Positions 1 through 8,558 of a stretch of DNA of 55,666 bases are shown here, piece after piece (position 1 is the stretch's first letter; each line of letters opens with the position of its first letter). Source of the DNA: Nitrospirales bacterium (GTDB lineage: Bacteria; Nitrospirota; Nitrospiria; Nitrospirales; UBA8639); NCBI GenBank assembly GCA_029261235.1, contig JAJDBS010000250.1, positions 1-55,666 on the forward strand, written 5' to 3'. Below the pieces are notes generated by a model that worked only from the letters and a program-made list of their open reading frames with translations, was not told the origin of the DNA and ran no database searches. A program made the position numbers and the translations under genes.

Positions 1-192
1 ACACACAAAATGCACAAGGTCAAGCCGTCCATCAGTCAATGACTTAGCCACCATGCGACACGTCGTCCCTTGCTTGGAATGAATCAAGGCCGCCTTAAAG
101 AATTTTTCCCCTTTGGAAGGATCGACCTCAAGCGCAGTCAAGTCTGGCATTGGTTTCGCTGGCGCCGCTGGTCCTGCATCAACTTCTCCCAT
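1..192 (-). CDS. Hypothetical protein, N-terminal 64 residues only (cut by window edge)
   Basis: An open frame runs from an ATG at 192 leftward out of the window. The start is supported by an AAGGAG at 201-206, eight bases upstream on the minus strand. The visible protein begins MGEVDAGPAAPAKPMPDL and continues with a mixed, charged stretch without a signal peptide or membrane segment; single cysteines occur at residues 45 and 64. I do not recognise the family, and only the N-terminus is present. It is transcribed divergently from the ccm operon. The coding call rests on the ribosome site and uninterrupted frame. Confidence 0.5.
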   Translation of the reverse strand, partial: MGEVDAGPAAPAKPMPDLTALEVDPSKGEKFFKAALIHSKQGTTCRMVAKSLTDGRLDLVHFVC

Positions 193-601
193 ATGTCATG
201 CTCCTTTTTTCGAAATAGAAACGTCTACTGCTCTGTATGTATGAGGGTAACAAAGGCTATCTTTACCAGCAAGGCAAGTAGCTATCGCAACACCAGGAAA
301 CAAAAAAAAATCGAGCTCCCTATCCTCGCACCAATTCAAACACATACATGTTCTGCCCCTGGATGGGAGCAACGACTGACATTTGAATGAGTGATTGTTA
401 CTCCTTAGAACACAAATCATGCTTAGTTCTTGCGCCACAGACGATTAAGCCAAAACCTGATGAGTGAAATGTTAAGATAAGCAGATCCAAATCAATTCAG
501 AAAATACAATTTCATTTTTCTGTCTTTCAATATTCCAGAGGCTTCGTCCATCTAATTAGGCCTTTCGGCCCTTTCCTCCATCAGATTGTCCCATTACAAT
601 A
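193..601. other. Divergent intergenic region upstream of the ccm operon
   Basis: About 410 bases separate the minus-strand gene ending at the left edge from ccmC. It must carry promoters for both directions. Two open frames in it (70-390 plus, 196-438 minus) have no ribosome site and unnatural composition, so I do not call them. No strong sigma-70 promoter pair or terminator hairpin is evident by eye. Confidence 0.4.
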
Positions 602-1333
602 GTGAATATGCTTAATCGGTTTATTCGATATATTCAGCGGTATAAAGGTTGGTTTGGCGGGGCTGCGGCCATTTGTATCTTTTTAGGTCTGTACACCGGC
701 CTGCTCGCATCTCCACCCGATTATTACCAAGGCGAGCTTGTCCGGATTATGTATGTCCATGTTCCCCTGGCACATACGAGCACACTGGCTTATTCGGTTT
801 TATTTTTCGGCAGCATCTGGTATTTGTGGAAAAGAGACCCGCTTGTGGATAACATGTGTCAGGCTGCGGCTGGCATTTGCGCCCTGTTTACGGCCCTCGC
901 CCTCGTGACTGGATCCATCTGGGCCAAACCTACTTGGGGCGCTTGGTGGACCTGGGACCCTCGTTTGGTCTCCTTTAGTGTGCTCCTGCTGATCTTGGGC
1001 GGATATCTGATGCTGAGGAAACTGGTGGATGATCGGGAAAGCGGAGGACGCTATGCGGCCATCTTGGCCATTGTTGGTGGAATCGATCTCCCCATTATCA
1101 AATTTTCAGTGGAATGGTGGCGCACATTACATCAGCCTATGTCGTTCTCGACTCGTGGGGTCTCCATTTCTGATGACATGGTGATTCCTTTAACGTTAAT
1201 GAGCATTGGAGCATGGCTCCTGTTTGCCTATATGGTGATGGTTCGCACGCAGATTTTATATTTGACCGACCTGCTCCAGGCTAAAAAGGGCCGCCTGTTC
1301 AGCCAGACGCATTTTTCTCAGACCTCCCCATGA
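602..1333 (+). CDS. ccmC: Cytochrome c maturation haem-handling membrane protein CcmC
   Basis: A 243-residue polytopic inner-membrane protein. CcmC loads haem onto the chaperone CcmE in System I cytochrome c biogenesis. It carries the tryptophan-rich WWxWD-type motif of the haem-handling protein family (GAWWTWDPRL near residue 118), flanked by hydrophobic helices, with histidines in the loops (MYVHVPLAH and TLHQP) as expected for haem ligands. Length is normal for CcmC. The frame opens with GTG at 602; ATG at 608 is an alternative, and neither has a strong Shine-Dalgarno. Its stop overlaps the start of the next gene by four bases, so it is the first gene of a compact operon. Confidence 0.93.
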   Translation: MNMLNRFIRYIQRYKGWFGGAAAICIFLGLYTGLLASPPDYYQGELVRIMYVHVPLAHTSTLAYSVLFFGSIWYLWKRDPLVDNMCQAAAGICALFTALALVTGSIWAKPTWGAWWTWDPRLVSFSVLLLILGGYLMLRKLVDDRESGGRYAAILAIVGGIDLPIIKFSVEWWRTLHQPMSFSTRGVSISDDMVIPLTLMSIGAWLLFAYMVMVRTQILYLTDLLQAKKGRLFSQTHFSQTSP

Positions 1334-1836
1334 CCGGATTTTATACACGATGGGCCATGATGGTCGGAGGATTGCTCATTTTGGGAATGATGACCTTCCA
1401 ACAATATCAGCATGATTTATCAACGACTTCCTTGGCCACCTTAATAAAGAGCACCAGCACCTCAGAACCTGTTAGAATTCAGGGAATGGTCAAAAGTGGG
1501 ACGTTGGCAGGAGAAACGAAGCAAGGCCAAGCCACATTTGAATTGGTTGACGGCCCAACAACACTTGCTGTCGTATACGCCGGTCCGCCATTAGAAAATA
1601 TTCGCGAGCTGAAAACGATGGTGTTTATCGGCCAACTCGACGCAGACACGAAGACATTCAAGGCCAAAGATACCGCCCTGATCAACAATTTTGGTTTCGT
1701 GACTGCGGCATATTTGCTGACGGTCCTCTCGATGTGTTGGGCTCTATTTGCCATGAGCCAGAGAGTCATGGTTTTATTTAAAGAAATCAAAGACGAAAAA
1801 CTCTACGAACCGGAGATTGAGCCCCTTGCCAAATAA
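1330..1836 (+). CDS. CcmE-like OB-fold domain fused to a CcmD-like membrane segment
   Basis: A 168-residue protein sitting exactly between ccmC and ccmE, where ccmD is usually found. Residues 1-22 form an N-terminal membrane anchor. Residues about 45-118 resemble the CcmE OB-fold (VRIQGMVKSGTL, then FELVDGPTTLAVVYAG) but lack the haem-binding histidine motif of true CcmE. Residues about 122-160 form a second hydrophobic helix (NNFGFVTAAYLLTVLSMCWA) followed by a charged tail, the usual layout of the small protein CcmD, which promotes release of holo-CcmE from CcmAB/C. I infer a fusion of a degenerate CcmE-type domain with CcmD. It overlaps both neighbours, so translational coupling is likely. 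The family assignment is by pattern and was not searched. Confidence 0.65.
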   Translation: MTGFYTRWAMMVGGLLILGMMTFQQYQHDLSTTSLATLIKSTSTSEPVRIQGMVKSGTLAGETKQGQATFELVDGPTTLAVVYAGPPLENIRELKTMVFIGQLDADTKTFKAKDTALINNFGFVTAAYLLTVLSMCWALFAMSQRVMVLFKEIKDEKLYEPEIEPLAK

Positions 1837-2281
1837 AAATAGAAAAGTCGCCATTGCTGTGAGCCTTCTCCTGGTGGCTGGATCCTTAGGGTATTTGGCC
1901 CTCGGCAATTTTGGGGAAAATATTGTGTATTTTGTGACACCGTCAGAAGTGAAAGCGTTTACCTCCGAGACCTATACCAAAAAGGTACGGGTAGGCGGCA
2001 TGGTGGTGGAAGGCAGCTTGAAAACGCAGCCAGAACCCGTGGGACTCACCTTTGAACTGACGGATGGTGCCGCGACCATCCCCGTCTCGTTTCAAGGCAT
2101 TCCACCCGATCTTTTCAAGGAAGGCCAAGGCGCAGTAGTGGAAGGCCAATGGAATGATGGACACACCTTTCGTTCAACCATGATCATGGCCAAGCATTCT
2201 GAAGACTACATGCCCATGGAACTAAAGCGCGCCGGCGTCGAACTTCCCAAAAAAGATTTCATGAAAACCCTCGCCCCATAG
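1826..2281 (+). CDS. ccmE: Haem chaperone CcmE
   Basis: A periplasmic, membrane-anchored OB-fold protein that binds haem covalently and passes it to the CcmF/CcmH ligase. The N-terminus has one membrane helix (VAIAVSLLLVAGSLGYLAL). The C-terminal family motif is present as MAKHSEDYMP, containing the haem-attaching histidine (H124) and the tyrosine four residues on (Y128). FELTDG and the segment GIPPDLFKEGQG are also typical. The longest frame begins with TTG at 1817, but TTG at 1826 lies ten bases after GGAG (1812-1815), so I prefer it; both overlap the upstream gene. The product from 1826 is 151 residues, normal for CcmE. Confidence 0.93.
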   Translation: MPNKNRKVAIAVSLLLVAGSLGYLALGNFGENIVYFVTPSEVKAFTSETYTKKVRVGGMVVEGSLKTQPEPVGLTFELTDGAATIPVSFQGIPPDLFKEGQGAVVEGQWNDGHTFRSTMIMAKHSEDYMPMELKRAGVELPKKDFMKTLAP

Positions 2282-2299
2282 GGCGCGGTTCCATCCCAC

Positions 2300-4249
2300 A
2301 TGATTATTGAAATTGGAAATTTTTCGGTCACCATCGCATTGGTGTTGTCTGTCTTCGGCATGGCCAGTGCTGCCTTAGCCTTAAAAACACGCAATGCCGA
2401 CTGGGCTCGAGTAGGGCGCATGGCCCTCACCTTGATTTTTGTCTTACTAGGCGTCGGCATGCTGGCGTTGGTGTATTCGTTTATCGTCCGTGACTTTTCA
2501 GTTCTCTACGTCGCCAATAATTCCAACTCAAAGCTCCCCTTCTTTTATACCGTGTCAGCGGTCTGGGGCGGCCATGAAGGGTCGCTCTTACTCTGGGTCT
2601 TTATTCTTTCCGTGTTTAGCACGCTAGCGGTCTGGATACATTGGCGCACGCAGCCAACCATTATGCCGTATCTGATTGGCGTGGAATGCGCGATTATTTT
2701 CGGATTTCTCTGTTTGATTGTGTTTCTTTCTAGCCCTTTTGAACGACTGCTTCCCGTCCCATTAGAGGGCAAAGATCTCAATCCGCTCTTACAAGATCCA
2801 GCCATGGTCATGCATCCCCCCATGTTGTACATGGGGTATGTGGGCTTTTCCATTCCCTTTTCCTTTGCCATGGCGGCGTTGTTCTCTGGCCGCTTGGGTG
2901 AAGAATGGATCAAAGTCACGCAACGCTGGACCACCTTCGCCTGGATGTGCCTGACGACCGGCATTCTTCTGGGAGGCTATTGGGCCTATTACGAATTAGG
3001 CTGGGGCGGTTATTGGGGATGGGATCCAGTAGAAAACGCATCATTCATGCCCTGGCTTGTGGGCACCGCATACCTGCATTCTGTCTTAGTGCAAGAAAAA
3101 CGCAAAATGTTCAAGGTCTGGAATCTCTTCCTGATTATTGTGACGTTTTCGCTGTCCCTCATTGGTACGTTCTTAGTACGCAGCGGAGTGCTCACATCTG
3201 TACATTCCTTTGCCACTGACCCTGAGCGCGGACTGTATATTTTAATTTTTGTCGGAAGCGTCATCGGCATTGCCTTCGGGGCACTGATTCTCCGAGCAGC
3301 CAAGCTGAAATCTCAAGTCGAACTGGATTCGTTCATCTCGCGTGAATCCATCTTTCTCTTTAATAATTTATTTTTCCTTGTGGCAGCCGCCACGGTATTT
3401 TTGGGCACGCTCTATCCGCTGATTCTTGAAACCTTCGGTGGGGGCAAGGTCACAGTCGGCCCACCCTATTACAATGCGGTCTTCATGCCCATCGCACTGG
3501 GTCTGCTCTTTCTGATGGGTATTGGCCCGTATATACCTTGGCGGAAAGCCTCAGTTGCCAATCTGAAAAAAAGTTTTACGATCCCTCTGATCGCGGGCGC
3601 AGTGATGGTCGCCTTATTGGCGATTACCGGCATTCGCAACCTGTATGCCCTGACAGGAACCTATGTGGTGGCTTTTTCTGGCATGGCGATCGTGATGGAC
3701 TTCAGCAAAGTTTCGCAACTCTATGCCCAGCGAAACAGCAGTAATATCTTCAATGGATGCCTGGCTGCCTTTACCGCGAATCAACGACGCTATGCGGCCA
3801 TGTTGACTCATATTGGAGTCCTCGTCTTAGTGATCGGCATTATTGCCTCAACGATCTATCAAACAGAAAAAGTCGTCTCGATGAAAGTTGGTGACGAAAT
3901 GTCCATCGGCGACTATCGCATGAAACTCACCGATTTACATGATGTTGAAGGCGCCAATTGGAAAGCCGCGGAAGGTGTCTTTCAAGTATTTGAAGAGGAT
4001 ACCCTCATCACGGAACTTCGCCCACAAAAACGCATCTACAACGCTACCCAAACACCCACAACCGAATCGGCGATCTATTCGATCAATATGGGTCATATCT
4101 TTTTGACTATGCCGGAAGTCTCGCCTGAAGGCGTGGCTGTTGCACGAGGTGTCCTCAACCCCCTGATCCTCTGGGTATGGGGCGGTGGCATTATTATGGG
4201 GTTAGGAGTCATTTTGAACATTCTCCGCCCACGCAAAAGGGAAGAATGA
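2300..4249 (+). CDS. ccmF: Cytochrome c haem lyase subunit CcmF
   Basis: A 649-residue polytopic membrane protein, the normal CcmF length. It forms the core of the haem ligase that attaches haem to CxxCH motifs of apocytochromes in the periplasm. The diagnostic WWD-type domain is seen as GGYWGWDPVENASFMPWL around residues 236-253, and conserved elements such as VWGGHEGSLLLW (about residue 89) and MHPPMLYMGYVG (about residue 173) are intact. The C-terminal periplasmic region before the final helix is present. The ATG at 2300 follows ccmE by 18 bases, and the stop overlaps ccmG as ATGA. Confidence 0.96.
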   Translation: MIIEIGNFSVTIALVLSVFGMASAALALKTRNADWARVGRMALTLIFVLLGVGMLALVYSFIVRDFSVLYVANNSNSKLPFFYTVSAVWGGHEGSLLLWVFILSVFSTLAVWIHWRTQPTIMPYLIGVECAIIFGFLCLIVFLSSPFERLLPVPLEGKDLNPLLQDPAMVMHPPMLYMGYVGFSIPFSFAMAALFSGRLGEEWIKVTQRWTTFAWMCLTTGILLGGYWAYYELGWGGYWGWDPVENASFMPWLVGTAYLHSVLVQEKRKMFKVWNLFLIIVTFSLSLIGTFLVRSGVLTSVHSFATDPERGLYILIFVGSVIGIAFGALILRAAKLKSQVELDSFISRESIFLFNNLFFLVAAATVFLGTLYPLILETFGGGKVTVGPPYYNAVFMPIALGLLFLMGIGPYIPWRKASVANLKKSFTIPLIAGAVMVALLAITGIRNLYALTGTYVVAFSGMAIVMDFSKVSQLYAQRNSSNIFNGCLAAFTANQRRYAAMLTHIGVLVLVIGIIASTIYQTEKVVSMKVGDEMSIGDYRMKLTDLHDVEGANWKAAEGVFQVFEEDTLITELRPQKRIYNATQTPTTESAIYSINMGHIFLTMPEVSPEGVAVARGVLNPLILWVWGGGIIMGLGVILNILRPRKREE

Positions 4250-4806
4250 CCAAAAGTACACAACTGACCTTAGTTCTCGTGCTCCTTGGGCTCTTTTACT
4301 TATTCTACGAGGGCCTATGGGGAAATCCACGACACATTCCGACCGTGCTCATCGGCACCGATGCCCCCATGGTCGAAGGGCCCGATGTGGAAACTGGCGA
4401 AATGATTTCCCTAGAACAATTCAAGGGGAAGGTCGTCCTGCTGAATTTTTGGGCGTCGTGGTGTTATGAATGCAAGGTCGAGCATGAAAGCGTGCTCGAG
4501 CTTCATCGATTATTTAAAAATGACCCGAATTTCGTCATGATTGGCGTCAATTACCAAGACAAATTGCCTGATGCCCAACAATATCTCAAAGAATATGGGA
4601 CAACCTTTGCGCATATGCGAGATGTAAAAGGCCAACTAGCCATCGACTATGGGGTCTATGGTGTGCCCGAAACCTTTGTCATCGATCAACAGGGGAAAAT
4701 CCGCTATAAATATGTTGGGCCGGTCACGGGCCACATGTACACCAAGATTACCCAAGAAATCATTGCTCCCTTACTCAAGGGGCAACCGGTCAGTACCCCC
4801 TCATAA
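4246..4806 (+). CDS. ccmG: Thioredoxin-like thiol-disulfide oxidoreductase CcmG/DsbE (TlpA/ResA type)
   Basis: A 186-residue membrane-anchored thioredoxin-fold protein that reduces apocytochrome CxxCH cysteines before haem attachment. One N-terminal membrane helix (TLVLVLLGLFYLFYEGL) is followed by the thioredoxin fold. The redox site is the CYEC of FWASWCYECK (C73, C76), and the cis-proline loop is visible as GVYGVPETFVID. A longer frame exists upstream, but the ATG at 4246 overlaps the ccmF stop as ATGA, follows an AAGGGAAG ribosome site and gives the expected N-terminal anchor. Confidence 0.94.
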   Translation: MTKSTQLTLVLVLLGLFYLFYEGLWGNPRHIPTVLIGTDAPMVEGPDVETGEMISLEQFKGKVVLLNFWASWCYECKVEHESVLELHRLFKNDPNFVMIGVNYQDKLPDAQQYLKEYGTTFAHMRDVKGQLAIDYGVYGVPETFVIDQQGKIRYKYVGPVTGHMYTKITQEIIAPLLKGQPVSTPS

Positions 4807-4811
4807 TTCTC

Positions 4812-5276
4812 ATGATGATTCGCTTGATAGTTGCCGCACTGTTTATTTTGAGCACACCGTGGTCCGGGTTGGCTGAAGTCCAAGATGAAACACTCTTAGA
4901 CATCCAAGTTCGAGAAATTGCGAAAACGCTCCGCTGCACAGTCTGCCAAACCGAAAATATTTGGGAATCGGGAGCTCCACTCGCCCAACAAATGCGTGGA
5001 GTGGTAAGAGATCGATTAAAACTTGGCCATAGCCCAGAGGATATTAAAGAATATTTCCTCAGCCGCTACGGTGATTATATTATGATGCAACCGCCAGCCC
5101 ATGGCGTGAATTGGTTTCTCTGGGCTGGGCCCTTTATTCTGTTGCTGGGAGGAGGTCTCTTCCTCTATAAAGAAGTCATTGGCTGGGTTCGGCGCACGCC
5201 AGCCAGCCCCACGGCCCCACCGCCACCCTTAGACGAAAAAGCTCGGCAACGCCTCGAGCACGAACTCGAATCGTAA
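4812..5276 (+). CDS. ccmH: Cytochrome c maturation protein CcmH (CcmH/CycL/NrfF family)
   Basis: A 154-residue periplasmic thiol protein of the haem ligase complex. It has a cleavable signal peptide (to about residue 21), then the family motif LRCTVCQ with redox cysteines C42 and C45, a helical bundle ending in FLSRYGDYIMMQPP, and one C-terminal membrane helix (FLWAGPFILLLGGGLFLY). CcmH acts with CcmG to present reduced apocytochrome to CcmF. The gene begins five bases after ccmG and is clearly part of the operon. Confidence 0.95.
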   Translation: MMIRLIVAALFILSTPWSGLAEVQDETLLDIQVREIAKTLRCTVCQTENIWESGAPLAQQMRGVVRDRLKLGHSPEDIKEYFLSRYGDYIMMQPPAHGVNWFLWAGPFILLLGGGLFLYKEVIGWVRRTPASPTAPPPPLDEKARQRLEHELES

Positions 5277-5292
5277 GCACCACTTTCCTAAC

Positions 5293-6216
5293 ATGCCTCC
5301 GATTATTACCTTCCTCACTCCGCTTCTCATCGTCATGGGTATTGTGATCTTTGCCATCACACTCCCGTTTTGGCGAAGAGACCCTTCCCCCATTTCCTTT
5401 GGGTTAGACGATAACGAGGAACAAGAATATGCCGACCTCCAAGTCGAACGAGGGACCCTCAATCAATCATTACAAGAACTAGAGATGGAGCGTGCCCATC
5501 ATCGAATGGAGCTCGCTGACTATGAACGGCTCAAGGCCACAGACGAACATCGGCTCCTTCAATTGTTAGATCGCTTGGAAGCACTCAAACACGAAAAAAA
5601 CGGCGATCAATCCGACGACCAGAAGACAGTCAAGCATCGAAAGGGCTGGATCCCCGCGATTGCATCGGGATTAGTGGTCTTGGTGACCTCCGTCGGCATT
5701 TACGGCATGATGCAGATGCAGGCTGCCCAAAAACTCATGGCCGTCCAAGAAGAAATGGGAGGTGGACCAAACCCCATGGAAATGGTAGCCAGGCTGGAGG
5801 CACGGCTCAAAGAAAACCCTGATGACGTAGAGGGACAAATTATGGCGGGGCGGTCCTATCAAGCCTTAGGCCGCGCAGCAGAGGCCCAGGCAGCCTGGGC
5901 AAAGGCCTTAGAGTTAGATCCCAAACAACATGAAGCTCGATATAACTATGGTGTCTTATTAATAGACTCTCGAAAAATCGATGATCCCAAACTCTTTCAA
6001 GAAGCCCTCAACCATTTTGATACGGTTCTGGCTGATCTCCCAAATCAACCCGCCGTGAATTGGTATCGAGGCATTGCCCTCTGGTATTTAGACCGAAGAC
6101 AAGAAACCGATGAAGCCTGGTCGCTCGCCGCACAAAACATGGAACCCGGCAGTCAAGACCTGACCTTCGTCAAAGAATCCCTCACCAAACTCCGCGCCGG
6201 GCAAGCCCCCTTTTAA
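5293..6216 (+). CDS. ccmI: CcmI-like TPR cytochrome c biogenesis protein
   Basis: A 307-residue protein with an N-terminal membrane helix (FLTPLLIVMGIVIFAITLPF), a charged coiled-coil segment (about residues 38-108), a second membrane helix (about residues 118-137) and C-terminal TPR units (GRSYQALGRAAEAQAAWAKA and the following repeats). This is the CcmI layout: the TPR region is known to hold the C-terminus of apocytochromes and deliver them to CcmFH. It is the last gene of the operon. The final 39 codons (6100-6216) have a degraded second copy at 23073-23189. Confidence 0.85.
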   Translation: MPPIITFLTPLLIVMGIVIFAITLPFWRRDPSPISFGLDDNEEQEYADLQVERGTLNQSLQELEMERAHHRMELADYERLKATDEHRLLQLLDRLEALKHEKNGDQSDDQKTVKHRKGWIPAIASGLVVLVTSVGIYGMMQMQAAQKLMAVQEEMGGGPNPMEMVARLEARLKENPDDVEGQIMAGRSYQALGRAAEAQAAWAKALELDPKQHEARYNYGVLLIDSRKIDDPKLFQEALNHFDTVLADLPNQPAVNWYRGIALWYLDRRQETDEAWSLAAQNMEPGSQDLTFVKESLTKLRAGQAPF

Positions 6217-6382
6217 CTTCGACCGCCTCCACCAAGATTCCTGATTATAGTGCCCCCACTTCTTCCTCATACACAACTGCAAAAGACATCCATCTTGGAT
6301 GATTTTCCGTTCTTACAGATTCAGTGAAATTGCATTTCTTGGAAATCTTCTGCTGGGCTGGGAAATTGAAAAATTCAAGACC

Positions 6383-8053
6383 TTAATACGTCCAATTTAC
6401 TATAAGGGAAAAGACATTTTTGGTGTAATCAAAGATGCCAATATTTGAATCATTTCGAAGATGTTGATATTGGAAAATCAAAGAAACATTGTATGGCAAC
6501 TCATCAACAAGCTGAACGAGATGATTGTATTGCATATCTTTCCTTTTGACAGTCCCGGGAGCATTGGTAGGGAAAAACGTATTGGCGTTTGCATTATAAT
6601 TTCGCCTATGAAGATCAAAATTATACCGCAGTTTAAAAGTCGGTATCGGCAGTGAAATTTGGCCTCCCGTTAACAACTTGTGTCCTCGATAGGTAAAATT
6701 TGAACCGTCAGTGTTTTCATTATCATATTGGTACCCAAAGCGGACAAAGTGAGCATCGTTAAAAAGTCTAAATACATGGGACGCCCCTACCATAGTGTTA
6801 AAACCGTCTCGGACATCAGGACCAAAAAACCGCGCATCATTATTGGCAGGCTCATTGAAAAAAGCTTTAACTTGGTATCGGAAAATTCCTGAGGTCAAAT
6901 TCCCCACACTCCCAAGAAGGGGCAACTTAAACGATGGCTCCACAAGGAGGAAGGACAGAGTCGGATTATGTCGGCTCAGGAAAGCAACGTTGTCCAACAA
7001 TAAATAATCATAAGAATATTCCAGTCCAACCTGATAGGGGTTCTCCAAAACAGTTCCTCGATAATAGGCTCCCGTACCGACGACATGGCTTTGTGTATTA
7101 AAACGAGAAAGGTTCCCGTTAAAATTCAGTGTTTGAAAAAATTGATAATTGACAGTAGATTCAAATGGGCCATGGCGAAGCCAGGCATAATCAAGTAAGG
7201 CAGACGCAAGAAATCCACCGGACTTGGTCTTTCGACCTCGTAGGTTCTGGGCAATAGGATCTGAGCTAGCATTGGGATTTATCGCAACATTATTATCATA
7301 GAATCCTCCCACGCTCACTTGAATTCGTAAACGTTTTTTTTCCTGATTGGGTCGCCGACCCACGGCCAAGGCATTTCTCAATTGAATAGCCCCTTGAGTG
7401 AGAGGAGACACCGATTCAATTTTCAAGGCTTCATCAAGTTGAACAATTGCCTGATCAGGAATGCCGAGAACGCCAAGAACCAAGCCACGATAAAAAGAGG
7501 TGAGCTGCTTAATATCTGGATCTTGTGAGCGATTCACTTCAAAGGCTTCAAGAGCCTTATCATAGTCTTGATCTCGATACCGAAGGAATCCAACATAAAA
7601 TCCAAGATCCTCAATCTGGGGTTGTTCTTCATAGACCTTAAACAAAAAAGGAGCCGCTTGGTCATAGTTATGAAGGGCAAAATGGGCCACTCCTAATTGA
7701 AAACGATTGAATAAATTTGCAGGTCTTAGTTCAAAGGCACTTTGAAGATTTGTAATAGCTGTGGCTGGTTGTTTTTTTGCAAGAAACGTTAGCCCCAAAT
7801 AATACAGAATGCGAGAATTATTTGGATCGAAAGATTGGGCTTCTTGCAATAACTGTAAGGCTTCATCATATTTCCCTTCATCGTAAGCTATGGTCGCTTG
7901 AGCTAAAAGAACTTCAGCCTCCGCTTGCTGAGCAAAAGCCGGAAAAGCACCAAAGGTAAACTGCTCTCCAATAAGACAGGTAAGAATCAGAATAAAAAAG
8001 AAGGGCCGAACATGCGAGTTCCTGGCATTAAATATCAAAAAAGAATTGAACAT
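6383..8053 (-). CDS. TPR plus outer-membrane beta-barrel protein (possible surface-protein exporter)
   Basis: A 556-residue protein. A signal peptide ends near AFPAFAQQ (about residue 42). Residues about 45-240 are TPR repeats (for example AYDEGKYDEALQLLQEAQSF). Residues about 258-556 alternate aromatic and polar residues like a transmembrane beta-barrel, and the chain ends in ...SLIVNWTY with a terminal aromatic residue, the usual outer-membrane assembly signal. The layout, periplasmic TPRs then a C-terminal barrel, resembles SLAM-type surface assembly proteins, but no family membership is proven. The ATG at 8053 has GGAG six bases upstream. It is divergent from the giant repeat-protein gene at 8559, which suggests the two could work together. 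Alternative: a general porin with a TPR domain. Confidence 0.75.
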   Translation of the reverse strand: MFNSFLIFNARNSHVRPFFFILILTCLIGEQFTFGAFPAFAQQAEAEVLLAQATIAYDEGKYDEALQLLQEAQSFDPNNSRILYYLGLTFLAKKQPATAITNLQSAFELRPANLFNRFQLGVAHFALHNYDQAAPFLFKVYEEQPQIEDLGFYVGFLRYRDQDYDKALEAFEVNRSQDPDIKQLTSFYRGLVLGVLGIPDQAIVQLDEALKIESVSPLTQGAIQLRNALAVGRRPNQEKKRLRIQVSVGGFYDNNVAINPNASSDPIAQNLRGRKTKSGGFLASALLDYAWLRHGPFESTVNYQFFQTLNFNGNLSRFNTQSHVVGTGAYYRGTVLENPYQVGLEYSYDYLLLDNVAFLSRHNPTLSFLLVEPSFKLPLLGSVGNLTSGIFRYQVKAFFNEPANNDARFFGPDVRDGFNTMVGASHVFRLFNDAHFVRFGYQYDNENTDGSNFTYRGHKLLTGGQISLPIPTFKLRYNFDLHRRNYNANANTFFPTNAPGTVKRKDMQYNHLVQLVDELPYNVSLIFQYQHLRNDSNIGIFDYTKNVFSLIVNWTY

Positions 8054-8175
8054 ACCTTGCTCCCCAATCTGACTCAGATCCTTAAGGTTCCGTTTAATAC
8101 GCTGTCTGGCTTTTACCGACGATGCAAAATTTTGTCAAGAAATCAGAGAGGATATTCTGGAGTGATGAGGGAAAC

Positions 8176-8190
8176 CCTCCATCATGGAGG
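8176..8190. promoter_or_regulatory. Perfect palindrome, candidate operator
   Basis: The sequence CCTCCATCATGGAGG is a perfect inverted repeat with seven-base arms around one central base. It lies about 120 bases upstream of the minus-strand barrel gene start and is not followed by a T-run, so it fits an operator better than a terminator. A protein binder is inferred only. Confidence 0.3.
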
Positions 8191-8455
8191 CCTTGGACAA
8201 TAAACAAAGCTAAGGAAATCTTCTAAATTAATTTTTATAATCAATTCTTATCATCTTTCTGTATCCCTTCTGACGCAAAATGTATCCAAATAGATACGTT
8301 TCTGCCCTATTTCCCGCGCCTTATCATAGCTACAAGCTATTACCTCACTTTCATCAGATTCCATTTATTCGTCTGTTCCCTGATAAAACTTTTAAACAAC
8401 CTTTTAAAAATGAATCCCACACATCGCAATTCCTATACATAAAAAGGAACAATGC

Positions 8456-8484
8456 TTGACATTATTAATGGAATGCGAAACTAT
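8456..8484 (+). promoter_or_regulatory. Weak sigma-70-like promoter for the giant gene
   Basis: TTGACA at 8456-8461 is a perfect -35 box. Seventeen bases later AACTAT (8479-8484) is only a poor -10 box. It is about 75 bases upstream of the GTG start. The -35 match is real; the promoter call is weak. Confidence 0.3.
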
Positions 8485-8558
8485 CGTGACATAATTTTGA
8501 ATAGTCAGAAAAACTAACGTTACCTTTTCTTTTCGTCCGAAAAAGAAGGAGTTCTTCT

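Larger units (their letters stand above)
8054..8558. other. Divergent intergenic region between barrel gene and giant repeat-protein gene
   Basis: About 505 bases, clearly AT-rich, with no credible gene. It must contain regulatory sites for both divergent genes. It holds a palindrome at 8176-8190 and a weak promoter-like element near 8456. A Shine-Dalgarno-like AAGAAGGAG lies just before the GTG at 8559. Confidence 0.5.

Noticed and set aside
70-438. Open frames 70-390 (+) and 196-438 (-) upstream of ccmC
   Set aside because: No ribosome sites, odd composition, and they overlap each other and a better-supported minus-strand gene start at 192.
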